Source: Anaerolineales bacterium (GTDB lineage Bacteria > Chloroflexota > Anaerolineae > Anaerolineales > Villigracilaceae). Taken from it: DNA of 64,000 nucleotides. The stretch spans positions 186,001 through 250,000 of the forward strand of contig JAFGSI010000004.1 in NCBI GenBank assembly GCA_016934715.1. The letters run 5' to 3'. This document shows, piece by piece, positions 17,739 to 27,241 of the stretch. The notes beneath the pieces were generated by a model. The model made no database searches. It was given only the letters and a program-made list of their open reading frames with translations, and was not told the origin of the DNA. The translations under genes were made by a program, and so were the position numbers. How positions within the stretch are numbered: position 1 is the first letter of the stretch; each line of letters starts with the position of its first letter.

Positions 17739-18674
17739 TCAGAATAAGGATGAGATGCCTTTACAGATCCCGCTGAAAGCGTTCGAGGCCTGATCGCCGA
17801 CCCACTCGAGCGCGGCGCCGCCGCCCCGGACCATGGCATCCCGGGCACCGGATCGCTGCAGCAGTTCGTAGCCTGTGTCCGCCAGCCAGTTGAAGGCGAG
17901 CCCGCCGCCGTACCAGGCGGCCAGGCCGGCGCCGGCAACGACCACCGCCGGCGCACCGAGGGCGGTCACCGCACCGATGGCTACGGTTGCCGCGGCGTAC
18001 TGCACATAAGGGCTGGCGATGATCTTCCCGGCGACGAAGGCCACGTCAATGGCGGTCGCGGCGGCCCGGTCCGTACCCTGGCTGTATTGGGCAAAATTTT
18101 CAACCCCCCGGTCGGCGAGCTCCAACGCGGCCAGTCCGTACTGCAGAGGACCGGGGTGGGAATTTTTCAGCATGTGGCCGGGCAGGTTCTGGGCCTTGAT
18201 CGAGGTCAGCGAACCGGCCAGCCCGGCCTGGGATTTCATCCCCCGCGCGCCGAACAGCTTGACCTGGCCGGCGTAGGCGCTCCCACCTGCCAGGCCGCCT
18301 ATGACAAGCGCCGTCGCGAGGCCGGTGTTGGCATCATCGAGGTACCCGAGGCCACCTCCGAGCGTGCCCCAGCCGGTGCGCAGGTCGTGCCAGCGCCCGA
18401 AGGGCCGCTGGCTGTCGACCTGTTCCCACTCTTCGGCTTCCCACCCGACCCGGCGGGCCAATGTGCCGAGTTCGTGGACCTGATTCTGGAAGGCCCGCAG
18501 CCAGGCCTGCAGATCATCGAGATAGTCAGAGGCGCCGCCGCCGGTCCAGGCGAGAGACAATCGGGAGCCCGAGGCCTGCAGGTTCTGTTGCTGGGTCAGC
18601 ATATCCAGCGCCGCTCGGTCGAGCTGGCGGGCGATCTCCCGAACCTGTTCTGTATCCATGTGAAGGGTGGTCAT
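17739..18674 (-). CDS. WXG100 protein with hydrophobic C-terminal extension (candidate T7-type substrate)
   Basis: 311 residues. Residues 1-95 form a WXG100 hairpin (LSLAWTGGGASDYLDDL, WTG at 43-45). The rest is Gly/Ala-rich with several hydrophobic stretches (LATALVIGGLAGGSAYAG; IASPYVQYAAATVAIGAVTA; PAVVVAGAGLAAWYGG) that could cross or insert into a membrane. The layout is like LXG/WXG effectors with hydrophobic bodies. GAGGAACCC precedes the ATG. No immunity gene is obvious. Could be a structural membrane component instead of a toxin. Confidence 0.75.
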   Translation of the reverse strand: MTTLHMDTEQVREIARQLDRAALDMLTQQQNLQASGSRLSLAWTGGGASDYLDDLQAWLRAFQNQVHELGTLARRVGWEAEEWEQVDSQRPFGRWHDLRTGWGTLGGGLGYLDDANTGLATALVIGGLAGGSAYAGQVKLFGARGMKSQAGLAGSLTSIKAQNLPGHMLKNSHPGPLQYGLAALELADRGVENFAQYSQGTDRAAATAIDVAFVAGKIIASPYVQYAAATVAIGAVTALGAPAVVVAGAGLAAWYGGGLAFNWLADTGYELLQRSGARDAMVRGGGAALEWVGDQASNAFSGICKGISSLF

Positions 18675-18734
18675 GGGCAGGGTTCCTCACAACTTGTCAA
18701 ACGCGAAAACTGTTGGTGGCGGGTACGAACGGAC

Positions 18735-21700
18735 CTATTTTTCTTTGCCGCAGGTCCCCATCCAGGGCGATTGCACCAGGAGGGCCTTGCCCTTGGACAC
18801 CCAGAAGCCACGACCGGGCGGCATCTCCAGCTTTCGGAAGCTCAACGGGATCTGGTAGCCAAGCCATTCCAGTTCGCTGGGATCTTTGCTGAACCCGATG
18901 CCGGTGCGGCTCTGCCTCAAGGACCGCACCAGCGGGGAGGCCTGCTGCAGGCGGATCTCATCCACCATCCCGCTGGCGATCAGGGTGTAGGCTGTGCTGC
19001 TGCCGGTCTTCAACTGGAAATTGTTGAGGGCCTGCAGAAGGGCCTCTTTGCCGGGCTCGAAGGCTGCCCCCAGGTCGTCGATCAGGATCAGCAATTTCTT
19101 CTTCGGGCTGCCTTGTTCGAAGCGGGCCGTGATCTGTTCGCACAGCTTGACCGCCTCCTCCGTGGAAGCGGCGCATTGGATCTTCTTTTCCCCCCTGGCG
19201 AACGCCACCAGGGGCGAGCGGCGCAGCGCGAGGGCGGCGATCTCCCAATCCTTGCGCTCGGCCTGCAGGATCGCCTGGGCGGCGCAGGCCAGGAAATTGC
19301 TCTTGCCGCACTGGCGTGGCCCCAGGACCAGCCAGTGCTGCAGTTCGTCGAGCAGGTCGGACGTGATCACCTGCAGGGAGTCGTGGGATTGGCCGACCAG
19401 CAGCAGAGGGCCTGCCTCAGGCTGGGAGGGCAGCTGCACCTGCTGGAGCATCTCGTCCAGAGGAATGCAGGCGGACAGGGTCTTGATCTGGAACGGCAGC
19501 GGGCCCTTCCAGCTGTCGGCCATCAACTGGCCGATCATCCGGATATCGGTGATCGTGGTGGTATTGGGCTCGGGCATGATCACCGGCTGGGCGACCTGGC
19601 ACTCGACCACCCCGCCGTCCACCCAGTAGCCGCGGCCCTCCGCCTGGGCGCTCAAGGGACCCGGAGGCCGGCCGAGGATGTCCATGAGTTCGTCCCGGCT
19701 GGCCATCTGCAGGACCAGGTGGCGGGCGATGTTGCTGGAAACCATGCGCGGCAGTTCCAGCCCGCGGTTGGTGGCGAAGATCAGGTGCAGGTTGGCCGCC
19801 TTGCCGTCGCGCGAATAGCGCGAGAAGCGGTCGGCGTGGTCGGGGTAGGTGGCCCGCAGTTCGGCAAAGTTGTTGACCACCACGAACAGGGCCGGGTCGC
19901 GGCTGCCCATTTGGGCATCCTCGAAGCTGATCGAGGTGCGGCGTTCCAATTCGGCATCCAGGTAGTTGAGCAGGCGTTCCATACGTTCCTGCTCGGGCAG
20001 GCGGATGACCGCGCCGGTGTGCGGCAGGGTCTCGAAGGCCCGCAGGCTGCCGCTGCCGTACTCCAGGATGAAGAACTGGGCTTCTTGCGGGGTGTAGGTC
20101 GAGGCCAGGGAGAGCAGGACCGTGGTCAGGGCCATGGCCTTACCCGATCCCGGGGCACCCACGATCCACAGGTGGCCGTCCTGCTGCTCGAAGTGGACCT
20201 GCAGGCGCTCCTGGCGGCAGTCACCGGGCAGGTCGACGCGCCCGAGGGTCGCCACCAGGCCACTGGCCTGCCCGCCGTTCCAGAGGCCCTCTTTCAGGGC
20301 CCGTCCAACCCGAGGCTCCTCGTTGAGCAGCGCGTCGAGGCTGAAGTCGGTCCCGAGCGGATCCAGATAGATCTGGCGGACGGCGAAGTCCTCGTCGGCC
20401 GCAGCCTCCTGCATCAGGCCGATCATGGCATCCAGCTCGGTCAGGTTCGGGCCTGCGCTGCCGGTCTTCTCCGCCTCCCGGACGGTGTGCTTGTAGAGGG
20501 TCTCGAGTTTCCCGCTCGGATCGACGGCGTAGATCTTGAATTCGTCCATGGCCTCGGAGGTCGCCGAGAGCACCAGCTGATCGGTGCGCGAGCCCTGGAA
20601 TTCGTAGACGTCTTCCTTGACCCGGATGTAGCCCCGTCCCGGGCGCTTGCTGGGCGGACGGGTGGAGTCTACGATGCGCATCTCGTCCCGTTCGGAGACC
20701 CTCAGCACGATCCGCCAGCCGATGTTGGCCAGCAGGGCATCCACGGCACCGGTCACCTTCTGGTTGGCCAGCAGCAGGTACATGCCCAGCGCCCGGCCCT
20801 GGGTCGCCAGCAGCTGCAGCACCCGCTGCATGTCGGGGAGCAGTTCCACGCCCTTGGCAAACTCATCCAGGACCAGCAGCAGGTGGGGCAGGGGCTGCTC
20901 GGGGAAGCGTTTGTTGTAGGCCCAGATATCCGAGATCTTGCCGGCCTCTTCGAAGATCCGCTTGCGGTGTTCGATCTCGCTCTCGATCGCGATCAGGGCC
21001 CGTTCGGCCAGCTCCGGGCCGAGATCCGTGACCAGGCCGACCACATGGGGCAGTTCCTTCAGTTTGCTCAGTTCGGAGGCTCCGGCCTTGAAGTCCATCA
21101 GCAGGACGTTGAGGTGGCGCGGGGAATAGTTGTAGGCCGCGCTGAGCACCAGCGACTGCAGGAAGACGCTCTTGCCGCTGCCGGTCGTGCCGATCAGGAC
21201 GGTGTGGAAGGCCTGCTTGCCGCCCAGGTCCTCCGGGCGCAGGTCTAGCCCGATCGGTTCGAGCGAATCGCGGTTGACCCGCACGCCGACCGGGAACTGG
21301 AGCATGTCGCGCGCTCCGAGCGGACGGGTCCAGCGCTGCCGGAGGGCCTCCGCGTCCAGCAGGGAGACCCCCAGCGCCTCGGAGATGCGGATGCTCTCGG
21401 GAAGGGCGGCGCCGCTCTGGACGCCGATCACCTCGTACCCGGCCAGGGTGCGGGCGACCTGTTCGCAGTCGGGTTGGCCGGCTGGTTCCGGGCTGCCGTC
21501 CAGCACACTGCTTCCGCTTTCGCCTCCCCAGGTCTCGACGTAGCGGAAGCTCTCCTCGGAGACCTCCAGGCGGGCGCGGCACTCGCGCGGACAGCCCTGC
21601 AGGCCGGCGATCAGCAGGTAGATGCCGACCTCGTGGCCGCTGGCCGCCAGCTGGGCCAGGGCCGGCAGCTGGCGGATGCCTCCGTTGTCGTCCAGGACGA

Positions 21701-22730
21701 CCACGATGGCGGGGTGTTTGGTGTATTGTTCAGGATTGACGCCGACCCGCCGGCGGTTGTATTCATCCGAGAGCCACTCCAGGCAGGCATCGATCGCTTC
21801 GGAGTGAAAGGCCAGGTGGCGCAGGGTTTCCTCGGGTTCGAAGGCCCGTAGGTGGGGAGCCCATTTCAACCACTCCCAGCGTTCGGCGGCTCCGCTCCCG
21901 TCGGCCAGCACGAACAGCTGGACATCCTGCGGAGAATGGTGGACCAGGATCTCCAGGAGCAGGCGGCGGGTCATGCCGTACAGGAAGGCTGAATTGGCAC
22001 CTGCCACGGCCAGGCTGCCGGCCGTGGCCAGGGGCAGGAGCGCCGGCAGGTTGGGGATCTCCGCGAACTTCCGGATGACCCTGGGGGGCAGCTTGATCAA
22101 TGGATCGTTCTGGTCGGCGATGCGCGGGGGGGAGACCTTGAAGGAGGCCGCTCCAGCCCGGAGCAACCCGATCCGCAGCGAGAGGAAATCGGGATCGGAT
22201 CGCCGCCGGAGCCACAGCCGCTGGCGGCGGTCAGGATCCCTGACCGCGATCCTGACCAGCCCTTCCAGCGCCGGGTACTCACGCGCAAGGATATTGCGCT
22301 GGTCCTGGACGAGGGCGGTCAGGCGGCCTTCTTCCTGCCTGAGCACCTTCCCATACTCAGCTTCCCGGGCACGGATGCTGCGGTCGTATTTCTTCTTCTG
22401 GGAGAAATAGCTTCCCAGGGTGGCCAGGGGGAAGATCAGGCTCATGAACAGCATCGGGATGCTGGTGATCGACAATGCCGCGCTGCCTGTCGCGTAGCCG
22501 ATGACCAGTGTGATCACCATCATGATCAACATCCCTGCTCCCGGCAGGATGGTCATGAACCAGTTGATGGTCGGGGGAGTGCCGGGAAGCGGCCTGGGAG
22601 CCGGCAGTTCGATCTCGTCGGCAGGAAGCTGCCAGGGCTCGCGCTGGGAAATGATAAAGCGGCGCCGGGCGCTCGCGGGAGGGCCGGGGACGCCAGGGGA
22701 GGCGTTCTTCGGTGCAGCAGACTGGGTCAT
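18735..22730 (-). CDS. FtsK/SpoIIIE-type type VII secretion ATPase (EssC/EccC-like)
   Basis: 1331 residues; motor of the WXG100 secretion system. Two TM segments at about 57-80 and 86-107, then a 400-residue linker, then three ATPase domains. Domain 1: GTTGSGKS near 520 and LLLVLDEF near 620, both intact. Domain 2: GAPGSGKA near 860 lacks the Ser/Thr after Lys, and its Walker B (VVVNNFAEL) lacks acidic residues. Domain 3: GPRQCGKS near 1139 and LLILIDDL. So domain 1 is likely the active one and domain 2 regulatory, as in EccC. No FHA domain is present, unlike Firmicutes EssC. Second gene of the leftward operon. Confidence 0.93.
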   Translation of the reverse strand: MTQSAAPKNASPGVPGPPASARRRFIISQREPWQLPADEIELPAPRPLPGTPPTINWFMTILPGAGMLIMMVITLVIGYATGSAALSITSIPMLFMSLIFPLATLGSYFSQKKKYDRSIRAREAEYGKVLRQEEGRLTALVQDQRNILAREYPALEGLVRIAVRDPDRRQRLWLRRRSDPDFLSLRIGLLRAGAASFKVSPPRIADQNDPLIKLPPRVIRKFAEIPNLPALLPLATAGSLAVAGANSAFLYGMTRRLLLEILVHHSPQDVQLFVLADGSGAAERWEWLKWAPHLRAFEPEETLRHLAFHSEAIDACLEWLSDEYNRRRVGVNPEQYTKHPAIVVVLDDNGGIRQLPALAQLAASGHEVGIYLLIAGLQGCPRECRARLEVSEESFRYVETWGGESGSSVLDGSPEPAGQPDCEQVARTLAGYEVIGVQSGAALPESIRISEALGVSLLDAEALRQRWTRPLGARDMLQFPVGVRVNRDSLEPIGLDLRPEDLGGKQAFHTVLIGTTGSGKSVFLQSLVLSAAYNYSPRHLNVLLMDFKAGASELSKLKELPHVVGLVTDLGPELAERALIAIESEIEHRKRIFEEAGKISDIWAYNKRFPEQPLPHLLLVLDEFAKGVELLPDMQRVLQLLATQGRALGMYLLLANQKVTGAVDALLANIGWRIVLRVSERDEMRIVDSTRPPSKRPGRGYIRVKEDVYEFQGSRTDQLVLSATSEAMDEFKIYAVDPSGKLETLYKHTVREAEKTGSAGPNLTELDAMIGLMQEAAADEDFAVRQIYLDPLGTDFSLDALLNEEPRVGRALKEGLWNGGQASGLVATLGRVDLPGDCRQERLQVHFEQQDGHLWIVGAPGSGKAMALTTVLLSLASTYTPQEAQFFILEYGSGSLRAFETLPHTGAVIRLPEQERMERLLNYLDAELERRTSISFEDAQMGSRDPALFVVVNNFAELRATYPDHADRFSRYSRDGKAANLHLIFATNRGLELPRMVSSNIARHLVLQMASRDELMDILGRPPGPLSAQAEGRGYWVDGGVVECQVAQPVIMPEPNTTTITDIRMIGQLMADSWKGPLPFQIKTLSACIPLDEMLQQVQLPSQPEAGPLLLVGQSHDSLQVITSDLLDELQHWLVLGPRQCGKSNFLACAAQAILQAERKDWEIAALALRRSPLVAFARGEKKIQCAASTEEAVKLCEQITARFEQGSPKKKLLILIDDLGAAFEPGKEALLQALNNFQLKTGSSTAYTLIASGMVDEIRLQQASPLVRSLRQSRTGIGFSKDPSELEWLGYQIPLSFRKLEMPPGRGFWVSKGKALLVQSPWMGTCGKEK

Positions 22731-22839
22731 GGGCTTGTGTCAACCTGACATGCCTACAAAGCAACCCGGCCCAGGGGAAATGCGCCCTGGGAGGGTTGAT
22801 GGAACGCAACTGGAAGGACCTGGATATGAGAGGCGCTGG

Positions 22840-23115
22840 TCAGGCCAGGCGCTGGGCCATCTGCTCCCACTCGTTGATCTCCGACTGGAGACGGGTGGAG
22901 AGATTGTTGAGCTGGTCCAGCAGCGAGTTCAGGTTGCCGCGCCAGGTTTCATATTCGTTGAAGAACTCGGTCGCCGAATTGCCCTGCCAGGCCGACTGCA
23001 ACCCGTTGACAGAACTGGTCATGCTCTGCAGCTGCGAGGTGAGTTGAGAGTGGGTATTGGTGATGTTGCCGTGCGTGCTGCGAGCGGTCTCGACTTCCAT
23101 ATGCAGTGTTGCCAT
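22840..23115 (-). CDS. WXG100 protein (EsxA-like)
   Basis: 91 residues with a canonical hairpin: LQSAWQGNSATEFFNEYETW (WQG at 45-47) and a C-terminal helix. First gene of the leftward operon directly ahead of the ATPase, as esxA is ahead of essC-type genes. The ATG at 23115 has ACGGAGGTTG upstream and a perfect promoter behind it. Likely the main secreted or structural WXG100 subunit. Confidence 0.9.
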   Translation of the reverse strand: MATLHMEVETARSTHGNITNTHSQLTSQLQSMTSSVNGLQSAWQGNSATEFFNEYETWRGNLNSLLDQLNNLSTRLQSEINEWEQMAQRLA

Positions 23116-23160
23116 GTACAACCTCCGTTAGAGTAATGTAAGGATTGGTTTCGTCAAAAT

Positions 23161-23189
23161 ATTATATAATGGCCGTAAGCTTCAGTCAA
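23161..23189 (-). promoter_or_regulatory. Promoter of the leftward type VII operon
   Basis: On the minus strand: TTGACT, 17-base spacer, TATAAT, about 46 bases before the WXG100 start. The -10 overlaps a plus-strand TATAAT at 23165-23170 that could serve the divergent kinase gene, so the two transcripts probably compete. Confidence 0.75.
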
Positions 23190-23242
23190 TTGAAAAGACC
23201 TTTCAACTTCGATAACTGGCTATTTCCAGGCAGAGGAGAACC

Positions 23243-25165
23243 ATGGACAGTCTTGTTGGACAATCGATCGATCGTTATCACATCTTGGAACAGCTCGGTG
23301 AAGGCGGCATGGCCGTGGTCTACAAGGCCTATGACACCCGCATCGAAAATGACGTCGCGATCAAGTTCATCCGCACCGAACGCTTTACGCCCGATTCTCT
23401 GGCCCGCTCCCTCAAGCGCTTTGAACGGGAGGCCAAGGCCCTGGCCCGCCTCACCCATCCCAATATTGTCAAAGTGATGGATTACGGTGAATATGAGGGC
23501 CGGCCCTACCTGGTGATGCCTTACCTGTCCGGCGGCAGCCTGAAGAACCTGATCGAGCAGCGCGGCCGCCTGCCCTGGGCGGAAGCGATGCGCCTGCTGC
23601 TCCCGGTCGCCCGGGCCCTCGCTTATGCCCATGGGCAGGAGATCATCCACCGGGATGTCAAGCCGGCCAACATCCTGATCACCGACTCCGGCGAACCGCT
23701 GCTGACCGATTTCGGAGTGGCGAAACTGGTCGAGGAAGAAGCCACGGTTGAGCTGACCGAGACCGGCATGGTGGTGGGAACGCCCGAGTACATGGCACCG
23801 GAGCAGATCGCCGGTCATTCCATCGATCATCGCGTGGACATCTATGCCCTGGGGATCGTCCTCTATGAAATGATCACCGGCCGGAAACCCTATCAGGCCG
23901 ACACGCCGATGGCGGTGATGATCAAGCAGAGCGGGGAGCCTCTCCCGCGGCCGCAGAAGTTCATTCCGGACCTGCCGGAGGCGGTCGAGCGGATCCTGCT
24001 CAAGGCCCTGACCAAGCAGGTCGAAGCCCGCTTTCAGGATATGGGGACTTTCATCCGGGCCATGGAAGGCCTGTTGGGGACCAGCGCCGGCAGGCAATCC
24101 GCCTCCGCCAGGACGGCCTCTGCTCCCCGGCGCAGCCCGGTTGGGGCACCTCCGCCCGCCGGGACCACCGGAACCACCTATGCCGCCATCCCGCGACCTG
24201 CCCGGCGGTCCACTGCCTGGATCTGGTGGCTGCTGGGGATCGGCGGCGGGTTGTTCGTTCTCTGCAGCCTGCTGGTCGTGCTGGGCGTTTGGGTATGGGG
24301 CATGGGGAACCCGCTTGCCGGTCTGTTTGCCACCCCGACCCCCTGGCCGACGGCCACTCCCCAGCCGACCGCCACTCCCCAGCCGACCGCCACCCCCCGG
24401 CCGACTGCCACCCAGGCCATCAGCCTGATTGGGACCTGGGACCTGTACTTTGACTGGGACTGCGATGGTGGGGAGGCGCTTGGCACGCTCTATCTCCAGC
24501 CCGGCGGCGAATATGTGACCGCCTCCAATCTGCATGGAACCTGGGTCACCAGTGGAAGCCAGATCTGGATGACCTACGACAGTGGCACGGAGTATTTCGG
24601 CGGGATCGGGGATCGCTACATGGAAGGCGAAATGACGTCCTTCGACGGGTCCACGGGCTGCTGGTGGGCCGAATACCAGGGATCCTCCACCTCGGGCAAC
24701 ACCGGCGGAAGCACGAACAACCAGCCCGGGGATGGCCTTAATTTTTCGCTCTCGCCGAATTTCGGGGACGTAGGCCTCAGTTCGGGTTTCGTGCCGGATC
24801 CCTTCAGCGTATCGATCACCAGCGGCGGCAGCGTGGATGTCCGCTCGCTCGGCCTGGGGGACGGTTGCCTTGGACACGCCACCAGCGCGCCCGATTTCCG
24901 CCTGTTCTGGTCGGGCAGCTCCCAACGCCTGCGGATCTTCTTCGTGGCCAATGGCGGGGAAGATACAACCCTGATCGTCAACAGCGCCACCGGGCAATGG
25001 TACTGCAACGACGACTCGGGCTACTCGTATGACCCGCAGGTCGATATCTCCAACCCTCCCTCCGGGCAGTACGACATCTGGGTCGGCAGTTATTCCGCTG
25101 GCGACTATGTCCCCGGGACGCTCTATATCACCGAGCTTGATCGTCACCCCGGCAACACGCCGTAA
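23243..25165 (+). CDS. Transmembrane Ser/Thr protein kinase with beta-type sensor domain
   Basis: 640 residues. Kinase domain 1-280 is complete: GEGGMA 19-24, K41 in VAIK, HRDVKPAN at 136-143, DFG 156-158 and APE 185-187. A TM follows at about 325-352, then a TPTP/QPTA repeat linker and a large extracytoplasmic part. The last 130 residues (PDPFSVSITSGG ... WYCNDDSGYSYDP ... YDIWVGSY) form the same module that occurs three times in the protein at 56052-57587. Divergent from the WXG100 operon, so it probably phosphorylates secretion components and pairs with the YukD-FHA protein. GAGGAGAACC precedes the ATG. Confidence 0.92.
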   Translation: MDSLVGQSIDRYHILEQLGEGGMAVVYKAYDTRIENDVAIKFIRTERFTPDSLARSLKRFEREAKALARLTHPNIVKVMDYGEYEGRPYLVMPYLSGGSLKNLIEQRGRLPWAEAMRLLLPVARALAYAHGQEIIHRDVKPANILITDSGEPLLTDFGVAKLVEEEATVELTETGMVVGTPEYMAPEQIAGHSIDHRVDIYALGIVLYEMITGRKPYQADTPMAVMIKQSGEPLPRPQKFIPDLPEAVERILLKALTKQVEARFQDMGTFIRAMEGLLGTSAGRQSASARTASAPRRSPVGAPPPAGTTGTTYAAIPRPARRSTAWIWWLLGIGGGLFVLCSLLVVLGVWVWGMGNPLAGLFATPTPWPTATPQPTATPQPTATPRPTATQAISLIGTWDLYFDWDCDGGEALGTLYLQPGGEYVTASNLHGTWVTSGSQIWMTYDSGTEYFGGIGDRYMEGEMTSFDGSTGCWWAEYQGSSTSGNTGGSTNNQPGDGLNFSLSPNFGDVGLSSGFVPDPFSVSITSGGSVDVRSLGLGDGCLGHATSAPDFRLFWSGSSQRLRIFFVANGGEDTTLIVNSATGQWYCNDDSGYSYDPQVDISNPPSGQYDIWVGSYSAGDYVPGTLYITELDRHPGNTP

Positions 25166-25181
25166 GATGGATCAGGCAGCC

Positions 25182-25220
25182 CGTCTCACCCCGAAAGAAG
25201 ACTCGGGGTGAGACGTTTTT
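25182..25220 (+). terminator. Terminator after the first kinase gene
   Basis: 13-bp perfect stem (CGTCTCACCCCGA/TCGGGGTGAGACG), 8-base loop and TTTTT. Confidence 0.9.
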
Positions 25221-25280
25221 GTCCATCCGGCGCCAACCCGTAGCAGCGCGCGAACACGCTTCTTTTCCAAGGAAACAAGC

Positions 25281-26771
25281 ATGGCTGGTCTGATCGGTCA
25301 TTCGTTGGGACGCTACCAGATCCTCGAACGCCTGGGCGAGGGCGGGATGGCGACCGTCTACCGGGCTCGTGACCCGCAGGCGGAGCGGGATGTGGCGGTC
25401 AAGATCATCCGCCGGTCAGCGTTCCCCGCAGAGCAGTTTGACAGGATCCTGCACCGTTTCAGGCGTGAGGCCCGGGCCCTGCGCCGGCTTTCCCATCCCG
25501 GGATCGTGGCCATCCTCGACCACGGCGAGCATGCAGGGACGGCCTACCTGGTGCTCGAATATGTCCCCGGCGGGACGGTCAAGGACCGCCTGGACGAGCC
25601 CATGCCCTGGCAGGAGGCGGTCCGGCTGCTGCTCCCGGTGGCGCAGGCCCTGGCATACGCCCATAGCCAGGGCATCATTCACCGCGATGTCAAGCCGTCC
25701 AACATCCTGCTGAACGAGACCGGCCAGCCGCTGCTGACCGACTTTGGGATTGCCAAGCTGCTTGAGACCGAGGCAACCCAGACCCTGACCGGCACGGGGA
25801 TGGGGGTCGGCACCCCGGAGTACATGGCCCCTGAGCAGGGCCTCGGCGGGGAGATCGACTCCCGGGTGGACATCTATTCGCTGGGGATCGTTTTTTATGA
25901 GCTGGTGACCGGGCACCGGCCGTTCACGGCCGACACACCCATGGCGGTGATCGTCAAGCACATCAACACGCCGCTGCCCTCGCCGCGCCGGTTCATCCCC
26001 GAGCTGCCCGAGAAAGTGGAAGCGGTCATGCGCCAGGCGCTGGCCAAGAATCCCGCCGAGCGCTACCCGTCGATGGGCGCGTTCGCCCTGGCCCTGGAGG
26101 GGCTGCCGGGCGGGCGGAAGAGAACGGCCGCCCGGGCAGGCGGGGAGACGGGCAGGGCTCCCGAGACTTTTGGAACGCTGCACCAGGAGGACACCCGGCT
26201 CACCCGTGTGCAGGAGGCCCTGCCGGACCCCGGGGAGCCGGAGCGCGCGCCAGGCACGCCCGGCCCGGGCGGGCCGGCGCGGCGGCCCTGGTGGCCGTGG
26301 CTGCTGGGCGGCGCTTTGCTGGCCGGGCTGGGCTGCATCATGGTGGCGGCCCTGGTGGGCGGCAGCCTGATGCTGCCGCGCTCCGCTTCCCGGCCCACCG
26401 CGGCCCGCCCGGGCGTTCCGACCGCCACCTCCACCACCGCCTCCCGCCCGACCGCCACCCGTTCCGGCGGGAATACGACCACTGCCCAGACGACCTGTCC
26501 GGGCGCGCCGCCGCAGCGCATCGAGGTCGGCGATCACATCTACGTCTGCACGCAGAGTGACACGGTGGCGATGCGCTCCGGGCCGGGCCGCGCCTTTGCG
26601 ATCATCCACCGCATGCAGCCGGATGCCGAGTTCGAGGTCATCGGCGGTCCGGAGTGCGGCGATGACTGGACCTGGTGGGAGGTGCGTTCGACGACCAGCG
26701 GCTACACCGGCTGGATGGCCGAGGGCGGCGACTCGGTCGACCCCTACTTCCTGTGTCCGGGATATCCGTAG
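25281..26771 (+). CDS. Transmembrane Ser/Thr protein kinase with SH3-like extracytoplasmic domain
   Basis: 496 residues. Kinase domain 1-275 with GEGGMA 19-24, VAVK to K41, HRDVKPSN near 134, DFG near 154 and APEQ near 184. TM at about 338-362 (LLGGALLAGLGCIMVAALVGG), then a Thr/Pro/Arg linker. The C-terminal domain from about 405 (YVCTQSDTVAMRSGPGRAFAII, WWEVRSTTSGYTGWMAEG) is a bacterial SH3 domain, usually cell-wall binding. It may sense wall state. Same N-terminal layout as the kinase upstream (tandem duplication) but a different sensor. A terminator separates the two genes. Confidence 0.93.
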   Translation: MAGLIGHSLGRYQILERLGEGGMATVYRARDPQAERDVAVKIIRRSAFPAEQFDRILHRFRREARALRRLSHPGIVAILDHGEHAGTAYLVLEYVPGGTVKDRLDEPMPWQEAVRLLLPVAQALAYAHSQGIIHRDVKPSNILLNETGQPLLTDFGIAKLLETEATQTLTGTGMGVGTPEYMAPEQGLGGEIDSRVDIYSLGIVFYELVTGHRPFTADTPMAVIVKHINTPLPSPRRFIPELPEKVEAVMRQALAKNPAERYPSMGAFALALEGLPGGRKRTAARAGGETGRAPETFGTLHQEDTRLTRVQEALPDPGEPERAPGTPGPGGPARRPWWPWLLGGALLAGLGCIMVAALVGGSLMLPRSASRPTAARPGVPTATSTTASRPTATRSGGNTTTAQTTCPGAPPQRIEVGDHIYVCTQSDTVAMRSGPGRAFAIIHRMQPDAEFEVIGGPECGDDWTWWEVRSTTSGYTGWMAEGGDSVDPYFLCPGYP

Positions 26772-26854
26772 ATGGCCTCCGCCGGCCAGCTCGGCCTGCC
26801 AACCGCCCCACCTTTCAACCCGGGCGCGATCCCCGGAAAGGTGCGAAGAAAGCG

Positions 26855-26883
26855 TTGACGCGTGCGTCCCATCCCCCTATAAT
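26855..26883 (+). promoter_or_regulatory. Promoter of the rightward WXG100 gene group
   Basis: TTGACG, 17-base spacer, TATAAT, about 40 bases before the WXG100 gene at 26923. Confidence 0.8.
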
Positions 26884-26922
26884 GATTTCAGCACCGCATG
26901 GATTCGAAAGGAGTTGCCCACG

Positions 26923-27201
26923 ATGACCACTCTCAAGATGGATATTGACAACTGCACCCTGATCCATGGTCGTTTCGTCACGGTCAGCAGGTCCCTCGAC
27001 GAAAACCTGGGATCGCTTTCCAGCTCGGTGGGGAGGGCCCTGGAGGCGGCCTGGAAAGGCAGGTCAGCGGTCGAATTCCTGGAGGAGTTCAACCGCCTGA
27101 AGCACGGCTTGGATGTTGAGGTGCAGTCTGTAAAACAACAGGTCGCCGCTCTTGGAACTGCGATCACGCAGTACCAGGACATCGACCGGGAGTTCGGATG
27201 A
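26923..27201 (+). CDS. WXG100-family small protein
   Basis: 92 residues with WKG at about 47-49 (ALEAAWKGRSAVEFLEEF) and two helices; ends YQDIDREFG. AAAGGAG ribosome site. First gene under its own promoter, followed by two more secretion-type genes. Probably exported or a partner for the longer WXG proteins. Confidence 0.85.
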   Translation: MTTLKMDIDNCTLIHGRFVTVSRSLDENLGSLSSSVGRALEAAWKGRSAVEFLEEFNRLKHGLDVEVQSVKQQVAALGTAITQYQDIDREFG

Positions 27202-27241
27202 TCCGGGTCGTCATTCCGGGAGATGAATTGCGGAGGATCCC

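Noticed and set aside
18087-21248. A 1053-residue rightward open frame across the ATPase gene
   Set aside because: It is antisense to the FtsK-like gene, poor in family-like sequence and rich in Gly/Gln/Arg; it arises from GC-rich codon use. The same holds for the long antisense frames at 202-2199, 30405-33656, 34628-37312 and 59885-62170.
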